NCBI GenBank assembly: GCA_021234155.1
Contig: JAJEKV010000039.1
Location: 8,941,077-9,005,076 of the forward strand
Source: Isoetes taiwanensis
Lineage: Eukaryota; Streptophyta; Lycopodiopsida; Isoetales; Isoetaceae
Length of the DNA: 64,000 bases
Reading direction: 5' to 3'
Shown here: one piece after another, positions 32,124 through 44,343 of the stretch
Numbering within the stretch: position 1 is the first letter of the stretch
Layout of the letters: each line of letters begins with the position of its first letter
Notes under the pieces: model-generated
Databases searched by the model: none
The model's input: only the letters and a program-made list of their open reading frames with translations
What the model was told of the DNA's origin: nothing
Position numbers and translations under genes: made by a program

Positions 32124-32620
32124 TTCTATGTGTAGTTAAGATTAATCTACGCATGCAACCTATGCTAGGTATGGATTGCATGCGTTGTTACCGATGATGG
32201 GACCACTACGGTGATCTCTAGGGCGTGGTGTAATGTCAATGTAGGCATGACCGCGTTTTCGCTGGGATGAGTGGAAGGTAGATTAGAAAGTCTACTTCTG
32301 TCCCACGGAAGTAGACGACCTCGAGAGAAAAGAGGTCATTGAGAGATGCATCGATAGGAAAGGCACCTTTAGCCCCATATATGCTTTGATAGGAGGAAAT
32401 TATCCTTCACGCCCCATATACGGGAAGGATATCCTCCACGCTGGGCAACTAGAGGTGTAGGCATGAGCGGCATATAGGCATATAGGCGCTGTCTCCGCGG
32501 CCATAATGGAAGATTCATCCTCTTCCTACGCCGGGAGATTAGCCATGCATGCATGTAGATAGGTGGGGTGGTCACCATATAACCAAAATTTTATTAATAA
32601 TTAAAATGGTACTAACGTAG
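32124..32620 (+). other. Element D 3' untranslated region, first part
   Basis: Non-coding sequence lies between the pol stop and the insertion point of element E. It includes GCATGC words near 32151 and 32180. The last five bases, CGTAG (32616-32620), are one half of E's target duplication. The region resumes at 42849. Confidence 0.7.
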
Positions 32621-34375
32621 TGTGACGCTCCCTGAATATATACGACCCCCGGCCGTATACATACGGGGACTTTCCCCTCCCATGGCAACCATCTCGCCAT
32701 GAGCAGGGCCCTCCGTCTAACTCGGGCCATCTATAAGAAGATGCTCAAGTGAAGGACACAGAGGGGTCATTCGGCCCACGCCTTCAATGGGGCTCCTACG
32801 TCGCGGAAGCGTGAATACATGTTAGCACCGAACATAAATCATATATAAATAACCACCACGAAGGGTGGCACATCCATCCAAATACCAACGGCAAAGAATA
32901 TGCATCTAATACTAAGGAAAACACCCAAACCCGCGGTTCTACCCCGGCTCGGACTCTTGTGAGGATGGACTGACGGCTCGGTCTCAAGAGATCAGCAGAC
33001 GGAAGTATAACCTGGCGTTGGCTGGCATAGAACATCGGCTAGGGTTGTCCACTCCATCCGCCCCTCCTGTGCACACTTTGCAGATGGGTCGATTCACGCT
33101 ATGGCTTCGCTATAGCCTTCCGGAGACGCAAACTCAAGGTATCACCCTTTTGAGTCTACTCCGGGGTTCATGGCGCCCGGTCCGATGAGGCAGGTCGTGG
33201 GGAAGCGTCCCCTTCCGGGATCCGCGGTGGTTCCATGGGTGAGCTAGAGAATGCGTGCGCATCAGCGACCCCGCATCCGTGCGGACTTACTCACCCTAAA
33301 TCTACTCAAAGTGCAAGGTGCCCCATACGGGTCACACCTCTACACCGAGGAGTGTCGGACCCATACCCCGCCCCTCACGTGACCCGGCTATCGGGCCTAG
33401 CCCCCTTTGTAGGAGTCTCGGGAGCCTTTTATGTTTAGGTGCAAGATCCCACCCCCACTTCACCACTTTGTGTCCCTTCTGCGGTGCTAAGCCAATCCAT
33501 AGCATCTATGACCCGGTGGTCTCTTGTACACAGGCCGCATCTAATGGGATAATACAGGGCTCTATCTAGGAGCATACTACAATACATGGGCTCAGAGGTC
33601 TCTACCCCCCGTAATCCCCCATCTCTGGAGTGCTAACTAAGCAAAGAACAATTAAACCATCAACCAAAGCACATACAGAGACTAGAGATAAGAATACTCA
33701 CCATATCAATCAAGGGTTAGCCTAACAGGTAAACCACAGAGAAAACAGAGAAAGAACACACCACAGAGAGGCGCTATGCTATAAATCAACAAGGTAACCT
33801 ACTGACTAACCCTCAAATTGGTCTTGGGCCACTCCATCTCGACTAACAGAAGGGCGCTTGGCGGCTGCTTCTCCTCCTCCATCTCCAATTGCTCCTAATT
33901 CGAGTTGGGGCACAAAAGCCCCAATTTGGGTGTCCCCAATTGGAAACCCGGAACCATAGCTAGCTCCATGATCCCTCTGGGTCGCCATCCTTCTGGCTGG
34001 AACATGGTCGAATAGCCTCTCAGGGTTGGGCAGCATCTCCTCCTCCATCTCCAATTGCCCCAAATCGAATTGGGGCAAATTGGGAACAACCCCAATTTGG
34101 GTGTCCCAAATTGGAAACTCTACCTTGCCCAATCGATTTGGGCCAGGTGGCGACTTTAGGTTGGTTAATATTAGCTAATTTGGTATTTTAGCCCTTTTTA
34201 ATATTAGGTTAAGCCCTAAATTCGAATTAGGGTTTTGGTTAGGTTTCCACCTTCATAATTTAATTATTAACATAGCTAACCTTAGCTTATGAATAATTAA
34301 TGTGCCATTAATTATTCATAGTGACGTGTCATGTATTTATACTTAAATATGCGTATAAATATGTGGAACGTCACA
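32621..34375 (-). repeat. Element E 3' LTR (1,755 bp)
   Basis: On the plus strand it begins TGTGACGCTCCCTG and ends TGTGGAACGTCACA. It contains near 33950 and 34060 repeated CCAATTTGGGTGTCC words. It is nearly the same as 41097-42848, with scattered substitutions and small indels concentrated around 33170-33430. Confidence 0.92.
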
Positions 34376-34390
34376 TTCTCCCCACCTTAA
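34376..34390 (-). other. Element E polypurine tract
   Basis: TTCTCCCCACCTTAA on the plus strand is the complement of TTAAGGTGGGGAGAA. It is followed by GATGCTGTCCTCAGCAT, the inverse of the conserved hairpin-like ATGCTGAGGACAGCATC. Element D has nearly the same arrangement at 43201-43235, showing that they are related. Confidence 0.8.
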
Positions 34391-35479
34391 AAATGATGCT
34401 GTCCTCAGCATGAAGACTACTCTTGTTGCAGGGCAACACATCATACATTGGAAGGAAGTCCCCCCCTCCTTAAAGAGATAGCGTGAGATTATAAGTTACA
34501 CAGACGTTGTCATGTTCAAAGTGATTAAGTTTGAAATGACTTGTAATGTGCAATTTATAATTCTGGAATATAAGAGGTAGAGGTATAGATCAGAGATGAT
34601 CATCGGTTAGGACTGTCAAAAGTGAACAGTCAAGGTTTGTGGAAGTCTCACTGTTTCATTCGTGGTGTCGAGTTCACAGTCTATCTATTTTAGAAATCAT
34701 TCTTTCTATACATACAGGTAACTGATTATATATTAAAAGCGGTATAGATATAAAGAACTTCTATTTGTTGTTATATTATAATCTGAGTTATTAACCTCGC
34801 ACTGTTTAGTAGAAAATCATTCTAATCATATTAACTTCTGTGTATATATCTATTATATTCTCCCTTCACTTTGCAAGTGATTTTATTACAGCCAGGCTTA
34901 ATGTAATTTTGCATCTAAATTTTGTTTTTCTATTTGGTTACAATTTTAACAACTCATATATTGCTATCGTGAGTGTTTAGATGCCCCTGACATTTATAGT
35001 TACCCTTTAATAGTATTATATATTGTATTGTATTTGCCATTTTGACCTATATACTTTAATATTAATTACAGACAGACGTTCTTCATTTATTATTCATAAC
35101 CTTGTTATAACATTATCTAAGTCTCGTCATTCCCTTAGGAGTTTGTGTAAGACATACATAATTATCTGCTTCTATTATATTTGATTATGTTGTGTTTTTA
35201 AGTAGCTTGCTCCTTTCGATTATCTTTAACGTTTCCACACTTACACTCACTATCTTTAGCATAGATTACAGTTATATGAGGACACCTATTAATTCATTAG
35301 CTATGTTTATAGATTTACCAGACGTCCTGATATCCTTACATTTGAATTACTTATTTATCCTATTGCTATTTTCGTAAATTTATCACACATACAGACACTG
35401 CTATATTTACAGGGCACAGGTACAGCCGACATATATATATTCGTAATTGGTACCGCCCCAGTCGGTATCCGGCAGTGCT

Positions 35480-35640
35480 ATGGCTATGCAATCGTCCTGT
35501 ATCACAGAAGGCCAGTTGCGACTATGGTGTCCACGGCGGAAGCATCGAAAGCATGCCTGGTCTGTCCTGAGCCTGTTATATGGCGATGACTGAGCAGGTG
35601 CTGGGCTCTTATTCGAAGCAGAAGTGCTGAATGTTGGGAA
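35480..35640 (-). pseudogene. Element E gag remnant with zinc knuckle
   Basis: The minus strand reads NKSPAPAQSSPYNRLRTDQ, then ACFRCFRRGHHSRNW. This is a retroviral C-x2-C-x4-H-x4-C knuckle with the last Cys changed to Trp, closely like element D's CFRCFQPGHRTANC. The rest of gag cannot be followed. Only 1.1 kb separates it from the 3' LTR, too little for pol, so pol is missing or displaced. Confidence 0.65.
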
Positions 35641-36279
35641 TAAGGAGTGTTAAGGTATCCCTATTTTGGATGGATACTCGAGAAAAAAAATGGTATGCCG
35701 ATGTTTGGTATCTGATTGAAACACTGGAGTTAATAATTACGAGGATTGATTTATTATGCGGCATATATATTGCCACTCAACGTAGAAGGAGACTGGATAT
35801 AGCACCATATATCCGAGGAAGAAGTGGTTTATGATTATCTACCATATACCACGTTAGAGAGGTACTATACTAAGGTGGAAACTGGATTATGAGTACCCAA
35901 CTCGTGAGAGGGAAACCACTTTAGAAGTGTGGGCCAACATTTTATAGCTATTGCTACTTGAATAGAGGTATGATTCGCGGAAAGGTAGAGAACAATGTCG
36001 TATAAGGATGTTGATCCATAAACTATGGATTATAAAATTACACATATATTGTGTATGGTAAAGAGATTGATGTTCCTGAGGCGTGAAATAAAGATGCAAG
36101 ATTATAGACAACTAAGAAGACCACGTAGCCTCGTGGATATGCTTAATGAGGTTGGTGAAATGCATGACCATTATGGATGATATAAATTAAGGAAATGGAC
36201 ACATGTTATGTCTGCTGGGAGCATCGAGATGACGTATAACGGACGGGACAATAGTGTGGAACGTACCCCACACAAGGTC

Positions 36280-38620
36280 AAGAGAAGACGATAATTGGTA
36301 GGACCAGGCGCAACCATCTAAAGGCTGCAAGGTATGTTGGACCTTTGGTGGAGCTAGATTATGAAGGAAAGTTGACCTTCAACTAATGATACATTAGGAA
36401 GGCAAATAATGTATCCATAGGACAAGGGGGAGACAAGAGATGGTTGAAAGTTTGGAGGAACACTTTGAATAGACCAAAGTCTGGAGTATGAACAAGGTAG
36501 GTGCCCAATGAACATCTCACCAAGGAGGATGTGCTGTGGACTTCGTATCGTGTGTGTATCCGGAGGAATAGCTCCGCGTTGGCATATCTAGGAACATTTA
36601 ATGGAAAAACCATAACTAGAAAAAGATAAGATGTGTAATAGAACTTTTGGTTCACATTTATGAATACGGAAGTAATGAAGATGAGAGTTCTTATACTAGA
36701 GATGAAACATGTCCACAAGGAAGTTAGGTTGGCATTTGCCCCTGTGGAAGTTAGTGGTGTTGAAACCACAAGATGTGTATGGTACTAGATAACCAAGTTG
36801 AGGAAATAAGTTGGCCGCAAGTATGAATATAGTTAGATGCCTATGCCAACGAGTTACATATGAGTGTAGACTTAGGGTTGGTGCACACATGTTACTATAT
36901 CATATAATAACAACGTAGCATTCTTGGATGTAGGAAGGATTTAGTAGTATGAAATACTGTAGTGGTGACCCTATCGAGGATGTCGATTGTGATATTCAGA
37001 TGTATATCATATTAAAAGATAGTAGAATATTCATACAAGGCGAGTGAAATATTACTCGACAAGGTTTAAAGAATGAGCATAATGATATGCTGATATACGA
37101 AGATATTGGGTTAGGTATGCTTATCAGAGATAAGCATTCAAGTTATCCCAATGGTTAGAGTCAACTATCTTGGATACGTCGTACTAAGGGAGATGAGAAG
37201 AGTTTAAATCAGTGAAGAACATCCCGAGGATGGTTGGAACGGTATTGGAATAACCGATAATGAGAGGTTAACTACTGAAAGGTTCTAGATACCAATGAAT
37301 TACTTCAACGTTATAAGCTGAGAGCATTTATTTGGTTTGGAGATAAAAATATATATAAAATATCGCATCCCTCTGATGGAAGAAAGAAGGAGTACGATGA
37401 CGATTATACGTTTAGGGATAACCGACTAGTCCATATAGTCGAAGAGTTACCCTACACACTGGGAACAATTCTAGGCACTGAAGGAGAAGCTGGAGGATGC
37501 GTTGCCTTGAAGCATAGACCCCTTAGAGGTTATGACTTTGAAACTCTTAAGAGGGTAAAGAACCGGATAATGTTATGGCGATTACTAACGAAGATCGAAA
37601 CATTGGGTTTTCCTATTAAGAGACCAGGAGGTTTTAGTGCCTCGACTTCATTATGAGGGAGCCAAAGACGACAGCATTTGAAGCTGATCAAAAACTGAAG
37701 TCCACATGATAACTTAAGGAAAAATAGGTTAAGTGTAACTAAGCATGGGTAATATGGAGGACGCAAAGGGTCCTTAGTGAAAGAAGCCTTTAGAAAAGCT
37801 CTGCATGTGAGGTAATAGCCCTTCGGAATTATGGCATAATCCCATGGGTGGTATCATAGTGTATGTATACGACTGAAATACCATAAGGCACTAAAGGGAT
37901 GGTTGAAGCTAGAGACCCTATCAAAATATAGGCAACATATACCAGTCCAACATAGAGTATTTTGTCCATTTGGGAAATAAGTGGCGAAGCCACATCATAA
38001 AGATACATAGGCGATGGATTTGTTTGAAAGAACTACCACGGTTATAGTTTAGCTAAGTTAGAGCAGAGCTCTAGCATTGTGGGATGGAAAGATATGTTTA
38101 TTATGTACATACCATGTACACATACGATAACATCTCAGGGAGGCAATCTAGGTGGCGACACAAGGAGAGAAAGACGAGCGTATCCTAAAGTTACTGGTGA
38201 AGGGTCTAGAGATACGAAGGACTGTCAATCCGTTGCATGCTAGGGTATGATGTGGTAGTTGGCACTTGAAATAAATGTCAACAGCCAATAGAATAAAGCT
38301 TAAGGTAGTGGGGTTGAGTAGTACAATAGTACAATTCCAGGATAAGTATCGAATAGCAGTTACCTGGTAAATGTTCGAATGTGTCTTGCATAGACACCTA
38401 AGACTAGCTTTCCCACATGATCCATATCTGGGTCACACAGAGGTGAACGCCATGGGATACATGGAGGTGTAAGTTAGGATATATAGGACTCGAACATGAA
38501 TACAAGTCCGTTATCTCAACATAGGTAATTGTAGAAAGACTCACAAAATACCAGGCAGGCACCTTGATGACTCCAGGTAATTCATGATTTATACGAAGGC
38601 TCACCTGCTCTTAGGTCATG
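36280..38620 (+). pseudogene. Heavily decayed pol-like stretch on the plus strand inside element E
   Basis: Scattered motifs appear in gypsy order on the plus strand. They are NYLGYVVLREMRRV near 37168 (compare [12 protein letters not shown] of D), ALKEKLEDALP near 37478 (RNase H entry, compare [10 protein letters not shown]), HDPYLGHTEVNA near 38420 (integrase zinc region) and VIVERLTKYQAG near 38522 (compare VVVDKLSKMAHF). Frames change constantly and stops are frequent. The strand is opposite to element E's LTRs, so this may be another old element nested in E or an internal inversion. Each match alone is weak; the order supports them. Confidence 0.35.
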
Positions 38621-39077
38621 ACTATGGCTTAAATGAGGATGCCAAGTTATTTGGAATGCCAGAACAGCGCTATAGCATCATGAGAGAGAAATGTAATGGC
38701 TAACATTTCCAGGATGTAGGACAATGTTGAATCATAACCCCCAATGATAGGTGGGTTAACAATATAGGGAACATATAATAGCGGCTTAGAAGCCACAAGA
38801 CGATTAATGAATACGCAAAGGAGTGAATGGATTAGTGACTCTACTAAATAAAGGTCACAACCAAAGGGTGAAATGTGTACGCTTGTGGCAGGCATATCAT
38901 AGACGTAGAAAACATATTGAAGAAGAGAAGGGTAGTCTTTGCTAACATGCAAAGGTATACCTGTGGCTTGAAAGGCAGCAAGAGCTGGAAAACTCTTTAA
39001 AGATTTGGTGCATGGCTTAGGGGAGAAGACTTGCATGTCTTAGGACAACATGGTGAATTGAGTTCACCAAGGACCCC

Positions 39078-39230
39078 CTTTTTTTTTTTTTTTTTTAAAA
39101 TAGATAGATAGGTAGATAGCATTTATACGTCATGCCATATTGGTAGCGTCCATGAGACTTGAACACAAGATCTCTGAATAGAGGAGGCCTATCTTGAGGG
39201 GTCTTTGGGTGGTACTGTCCTTTGGGAAAT
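39078..39230 (-). mobile_element. Possible SINE on the minus strand
   Basis: The minus strand has a B-box-like GTGTTCAAGTCTC (inverse of 39154-39166) followed by about 70 bp and a poly-A run (plus-strand T run 39078-39096). This fits a tRNA-derived SINE. The A box and flanking duplication are not clear. Confidence 0.35.
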
Positions 39231-40118
39231 TCATATAATCCTTTGGAATATGTAAGTTCATTTGCAGAACCTAAAGATGTTTAGGTATTAAAATAATGGT
39301 TGGAACATTTTGCTCGGACCTTATCTAGGTACCCTAGAAGGAGGTGAGTAATCAACAATGGTTGGGTGGCATTGGAATATACGGGAGAACACTCCTAAAG
39401 AGGGTAGACGGTTGTCACTTTGACAGGTGTGTGGCACAGATAATTAATCACATCCATATAGACGGTGAAGTTTGGCACAAAGTGTTGAGATTATTATGGG
39501 GGTTCTAACACAGGCACCTCACTACGTATTACAGAGTTTGTACCGTGGTCTGGGAAAATGGTCCATAAAAAGAACACGACCATTGAGAAGAAGTAGTGAG
39601 GGGTGGTAGGATTAAAGCTACCCATGGTCTAGAGGGGTGCTGCATGGCAGTCCCTAGTTGGTTGGGCGAAAAGAAATCTTTTGTCTGGGAATTGAGATAA
39701 GGCAAGGTTTAGACACTAGAGAGAGACAACGTTAATTATAGTTATGTCTATAACATATTACGTATATAACGTCGAATAAGGTCTAAGATAAAGCTTATGA
39801 ATGTAGGCCGGAAGAAATTGTGTTATTAAGGCATCTACCAAAGGAAAAAAATAATAATAATTAAAGTTATAAGTCGAGGAACGCCGATAACTGGGTATTA
39901 TTACCGTCGCCTAAAGAATATCCAAGGATATAATACACGCTGCTATTCTAGAAAGTTGCCCTGTCGTTGTTAATTAAGTTCCGGAATTAGTCCCACCAAG
40001 TGAGTTGATGTTGTCATAACAAGTTGGCCGGACTTGCTAGATTACGTCGTGTCATTTGGTCGGTTTATTCCTAGGGGGATACTAGCTTTATATATGGTTA
40101 ACAGTCATCCGGTTGACT

Positions 40119-40315
40119 ATGGCAGAGAGAGGTCGACTCCCGTGGCTATGGCAAGACTGCTTACTCCGGCGGCTATGGCAAGGGAGCTTGCTCCGGCGGC
40201 TATGGCGAGAGAGCTTTCTCCGGCAGCTATGGCGAGAGAGCTTGCTCCGGCGGCTATGGCGGGAGAGCTTGCTCCGGCGGCTATGGCGGGAGAGCTTGCT
40301 CTGGTGGAGTTGTCG
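40119..40315 (+). repeat. 27-bp tandem repeat, about six copies
   Basis: Units of 27 bp of the type GCTATGGCGAGAGAGCTTGC plus TCCGGCG are repeated from about 40144 to 40310. The unit length is a multiple of three, so all six readings stay open (for example AMARELAPA on the plus strand). That openness is a consequence of the repeat and not evidence of a gene. Confidence 0.88.
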
Positions 40316-40416
40316 CCTCCACAACGTGGGTTTACCAAAGGCACGCCTCTAATTTAAATATGGAATAGATGCGCTACAAATACTAGAAAAAAGAATTATA
40401 TTTGTTCAACAAAGAA

Positions 40417-40533
40417 GTTGGCTCATTGGTAAAGGTGTTGGCTTGGGTGCAAAAGGTCAGAGGTTCAATCCCATGATGTACCTTTTTCTTAAACGAACTG
40501 CTAACTGGATAAAACAGCATATTACATATGTAT
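40417..40533 (+). mobile_element. tRNA-derived SINE-like element
   Basis: It begins GTTGGCTCATTGG, with an A-box-like TGGCTCATTGG (40419-40429). It has a perfect B-box GGTTCAATCCC (40462-40472), and the text between them resembles a tRNA head (TTGGCTTGGGTGC). It is bounded by AACAAAGAA at 40408-40416 and 40534-40542. It could instead be a tRNA pseudogene. A partial second head (GTTGGCAGAATGG) follows near 40572. Confidence 0.5.
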
Positions 40534-41084
40534 AACAAAGAAATAGAACATACATATGCTACATAAAGAGAGTTGGCAGAATGGAAAGAGTGTTGAGTTG
40601 GAAGTAGGAGCGCGGGTGGGAAAAGAAAAACTTTTTAAAAAAAAAAAAAAAAGGATGCGTATTTTTATACGGCGGACCGTATGGGGCGCTGCCTTACTTA
40701 TACGGCCTTAACTTTTCGAAATAAACACCTCCGAGGACAGCAGCGCCCCTTTCGATTTTTCGGCGGCCTGTTGTCTTTTTGACCTCGGGAGATGCGCCCC
40801 TTAGGGTATTTGGGAGGTGCCCGATCCATTGGAACCATTTTTGCCTTCATCCGAACTGCCTACAAAAAGTTATAGCCCTTCCAACTTGGGTCCTCCAGTC
40901 ACAACTTTTTCCCTCCAAAATCGCCCTAAACTTCCTAAAACTCAACATTTTCTTACATCAACCTAGCACAAGATTAAATCACCGAAAAGTCAGGCAGTCC
41001 AACTAGCTTAGCTCCTACTTAACTACCGAACTAACGGGTTAGAGATTTGGTCAGTGCTATGATTCCGGTCAACCAAAATCATGG

Positions 41085-41095
41085 CTCTGATACCA
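41085..41095 (-). other. Element E primer-binding site (initiator Met tRNA type)
   Basis: GCTCTGATACCA on the plus strand is the inverse of TGGTATCAGAGC and lies one base from the 5' LTR at 41097. It sets element E on the minus strand. Confidence 0.88.
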
Positions 41096-41096
41096 C

Positions 41097-42848
41097 TGTG
41101 ACGCTCCCTGAATATATACGACCCCCGGCCGTATACATACGGGGACTTTCCCCTCCCATGGCAACCATCTCGCCATGAGCAGGGCCCTCCGTCTAACTCG
41201 GGCCATCTATAAGAAGATGCTCAAGTGAAGGACACAGAGGGGTCATTCGGCCCACGCCTTCAATGGGGCTCCTACGTCGCGGAAGCGTGAATACATGTTA
41301 GCACCGAACATAAATCATATATAAATAACCACCACGAAGGGTGGCACATCCATCCAAATACCAACGGCAAAGAATATGCATCTAATACTAAGGAAAACAC
41401 CCAAACCCGCGGTTCTACCCCGGCTCGGACTCTTGTGAGGATGGACTGACGGCTCGGTCTCAAGAGATCAGCAGACGGAAGTATAACCTGGCGTTGGCTG
41501 GCATAGAACATCGGCTAGGGTTGTCCACTCCATCCGCCCCTCCTGTGCACACTTTGCAGATGGGTCGATTCACGCTATGGCTTCGCTATAGCCTTCCGGA
41601 GACGCAAACTCAAGGTATCACCCTTTTGAGTCTACTCCAGGGTTCATGACGCCCCGGTCCGATGAGGCAGGTCAGGGAAGCGTCCCCTTCCAGGATCACA
41701 GTGGTTCCATGGGTGAGCTAGAGAATACGTGCCGCATCAGCGACCCCCGCATCCGTACCCGACTTACTCACCCTAAATCTACTCAAAGTGCAAGGTGCCC
41801 CATACGGGTCACACCTCTACACCCAGGGAGTGTCAGACCCATACCCGGCCCTCTACGTGACCGGCTATCGGGCCTAGCCCACTGTAGGAGTCTCAGGAGC
41901 CTTTTATGTTCGTGCAAGATCCCACCCCCACTTCACCACTGTGTCCCTTCTCTGGTGCTAAGCCAATCCATAGCATCTATGACCCGGTGGTCTCTTGTAC
42001 ACAGGCCGCATCTAATGGGATAATACAGGGCTCTATCTAGGAGCATACTACAATACATGGGCTCAGAGGTCTCTACCCCCCGTAATCCCCCATCTCTGGA
42101 GTGCTAACTAAGCAAAGAACAATTAAACCATCAACCAAAGCACGTACAGAGACTAGAGATAAGAATACTCACCATATCAACCAAGGGTTAGCCTAACAGG
42201 TAAACCACAGAGAAAACAGAGAGAGAACACACCACAGAGAGGCGCTATGCTATAAATCAACAAAGTAACCTACTGACTAACCGTCAAATCGGTCTTGGGC
42301 TACTCCATCTCGACTGACAGAAGGGCGCCTGGCGGCTGCTTCTCCTCCTCCATCTCCAATTGCTCCTAATTCGAGTTGGGGCACAAAAGCCCCAATTTGG
42401 GTGTCCCCAATTGGAAACCCGGAACCATAGCTAGCTCCATGATCCCTCTGGGTCGCCATCCTTCTGGCTGGAACATGGTCGAATAGCCTCTCAGGGTTGG
42501 GCAGCATCTCCTCCTCCATCTCCAATTGCCCCAAATCGAATTGGGGCAAATTGGGGTGCAACCCCCAATTTGGGTGTCCCAAATTGGAAACTCTACCTTG
42601 CCCAATCGATTTGGGCCAGGTGGCGACTTTAGGTTGGTTAATATTAGCTAATTTGGTATTTTAGCCCTTTTTAATATTAGGTTAAGCCCTAAATTCGAAT
42701 TAGGGTTTTGGTTAGGTTTCCACCTTTATAATTTAATTATTAACATAGCTAACCTTAGCTTATGAATAATTAATATGCCATTAATTATTCATAGTGACGT
42801 GTCATGTATTTATACTTAAATATGCGTATAAATATGTGGAACGTCACA
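41097..42848 (-). repeat. Element E 5' LTR (1,752 bp)
   Basis: It has the same ends as the 3' LTR (TGTGACGCTCCC and GGAACGTCACA on the plus strand) and is followed by the target duplication CGTAG. Confidence 0.92.
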
Positions 42849-42853
42849 CGTAG

Positions 42854-43235
42854 TGTCGACCTGCAGGCCAATAGAGCGCTCCGGAGGGCAAGGAGGTCGA
42901 ACTACGAAGACTTGCAACACAAATTTTGTTGGAATGTGTTGCAAGGAATGAAGAGTACCTCGAACAATAATTATGAAATGTTAAAACTTGATAAAGTAAA
43001 TTGTTGTGATAAGTGAATTGTTGAGTAACTTGTTTGACGATGTTATAAATTGATAAGTTATTTTATAAGTAAAAGGCGTAATAATGTTTTAAAAATATTA
43101 CCTTAAGGTAATCTCAGGAAATGTGTAAGTATTAAAGTAGTATATTGTATGTATCAGGGTGATTGCAGGTTAAGAAGATCCCAAGGTGGGGAGACCCACG
43201 ATGCTGCGGACAGCATCATTTCAAGGTGGGGAGAA
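42854..43235 (+). other. Element D 3' untranslated region, second part, with polypurine tract
   Basis: This is the non-coding continuation of D's 3' UTR after element E. It ends with CAAGGTGGGGAGACC (43189-43198), GCTGCGGACAGCATC and then the polypurine tract CAAGGTGGGGAGAA (43222-43235) directly before the 3' LTR. The tract is partly duplicated. Confidence 0.75.
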
Positions 43236-43484
43236 TGTGACGTTCCAGCACAGTATAGGGTCCCAGGACGTATACTGTACTGCCCCGTCACGCGTACACG
43301 CCACCCCGACTGACGTGTACGCCAACGTGTAGCCAGGCGGGTAGCCCTAGGGGGCAACTTGTAAGGAATGTGCATTTATTAATGTGCACATTTAACCATG
43401 TGCACATTTATCTAGGTGCACATTTCCCCCATGTGGACACTTTATGCCAAGTGGGCCATACCCAAGGTGCAATTAATGTGCACA

Positions 43485-44343
43485 ATATGGTACTTGGGTC
43501 GCCAAATTTGGCGTTGGGTTATTCTAGTGATGCCACGTGGCATACTATTCTATTGCAGAATGGTATTTTGGGTCGACCATTCCGCATGTCCAGTTTCCAG
43601 CCAGTTACTCTGTTTACTCTGTTTTCTTTTTTGATTAATTCTTTAGACAATGCCATAACTTGAATCTGGCCCTGTTGCAGCTTGTTTATCCTGTCAAATG
43701 GTGGTAGCCTTAGCTTCATCATATCCACAGCTTTAAATCTCTCCTTCTTTTGCTGCAAAAACAAGAAGCAGGGCTTTTGCCGGAAGCACAGAAGACTTGA
43801 ACAAGAAAACAGAAGCAAAGGAAGCACAAAAAAAGAAGACTTGAAGCACAGAATAGGAAGCAGGATATGAGGCCGGAAGCACAGAAAACTTGAACAAGAA
43901 AACAGAAGCAAAGGAAGTACAAAAACAAGACTTGAAGCACAGAATAGGAATCCGGAAGTCCGTAAGCAGGGTTTGAAGCAGGAAGAAGGGCTTGAAGCCG
44001 GACACCAGAAGCAAGGAACAAGAAGGGCTTGTACAAGAGGACAGAACAGGAAGCCGGAAGCCAGAGATCAAAAACTTGGCAAAACATCGCCATCGCCGCT
44101 GCATCGCCATCGCTGAAGGAGGAAGCCGGAAAGAAGCTTTTGCACAGCCCTGCGGCACCATCGCTTGAAGCTAGAAGTCGGAAGCCGAAAGCAAGAAAAT
44201 TTGGCTCCCCAAGTACCATATTGTCAGTTCATGGCATATGGTCTGCCATTCTGGCATGCACCGGTGACCCGCTCCCGGCTAACGCCGGTTGCGGGACCCC
44301 ACCGGTACATGCCAGAATGGCATCCCATATGCCATGAACTGGT
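43485..44343. mobile_element. Compound inverted-repeat (foldback) insertion in D's 3' LTR
   Basis: The LTR sequence breaks after GTGCACA and resumes with ACATTTTCC; the bases ACA occur on both sides. The first part (43485-44222) has inverted ends, ATATGGTACTTGGG against CCCCAAGTACCATAT. The second part (44224-44342) is a foldback with arms of over 50 bp (AGTTCATGGCATATGG against CCATATGCCATGAACT). Between the first pair of ends lie repeated AGCACAGAA..GACTTGAA words. There is no transposase. Two events are likely, one element next to or into another. Confidence 0.65.
43760..44045 (+). repeat. Purine-rich tandem repeats inside the foldback insertion
   Basis: Segments containing CGGAAGCACAGAA, ACTTGAACAAGAAAACAGAA and GCAAAGGAAG recur (about 43780-43865 and 43872-43955), with shorter related words to 44045. 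They are non-coding. Confidence 0.65.

Larger units (their letters stand above)
32621..42848 (-). mobile_element. Element E: Ty3/gypsy-type LTR element on the minus strand, decayed interior
   Basis: The element is 10,228 bp, flanked by CGTAG (32616-32620 and 42849-42853), inserted in D's 3' UTR. LTRs are 32621-34375 and 41097-42848. The inverted iMet PBS at 41085-41095 and inverted polypurine tract at 34376-34390 show it points to the minus strand. A gag-type zinc knuckle is on the minus strand near 35490-35545. Weak pol-like motifs instead lie on the plus strand between 37150 and 38600, so the interior is scrambled or holds another decayed element. The LTR is related to those of D, F and H. 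Confidence 0.88.

Noticed and set aside
36383-36769. 128-codon minus-strand frame in element E
   Set aside because: No motif of any kind, and it lies opposite the decayed pol-like stretch.
40044-40357. Repeat protein AMARELAPA as a gene
   Set aside because: A 27-bp tandem repeat is open in all frames by arithmetic. No start context or family support.
33806-42605. Matching frames of about 100 codons in both E LTRs (33806-34132 and 42277-42582)
   Set aside because: These are LTR duplicates, not genes.
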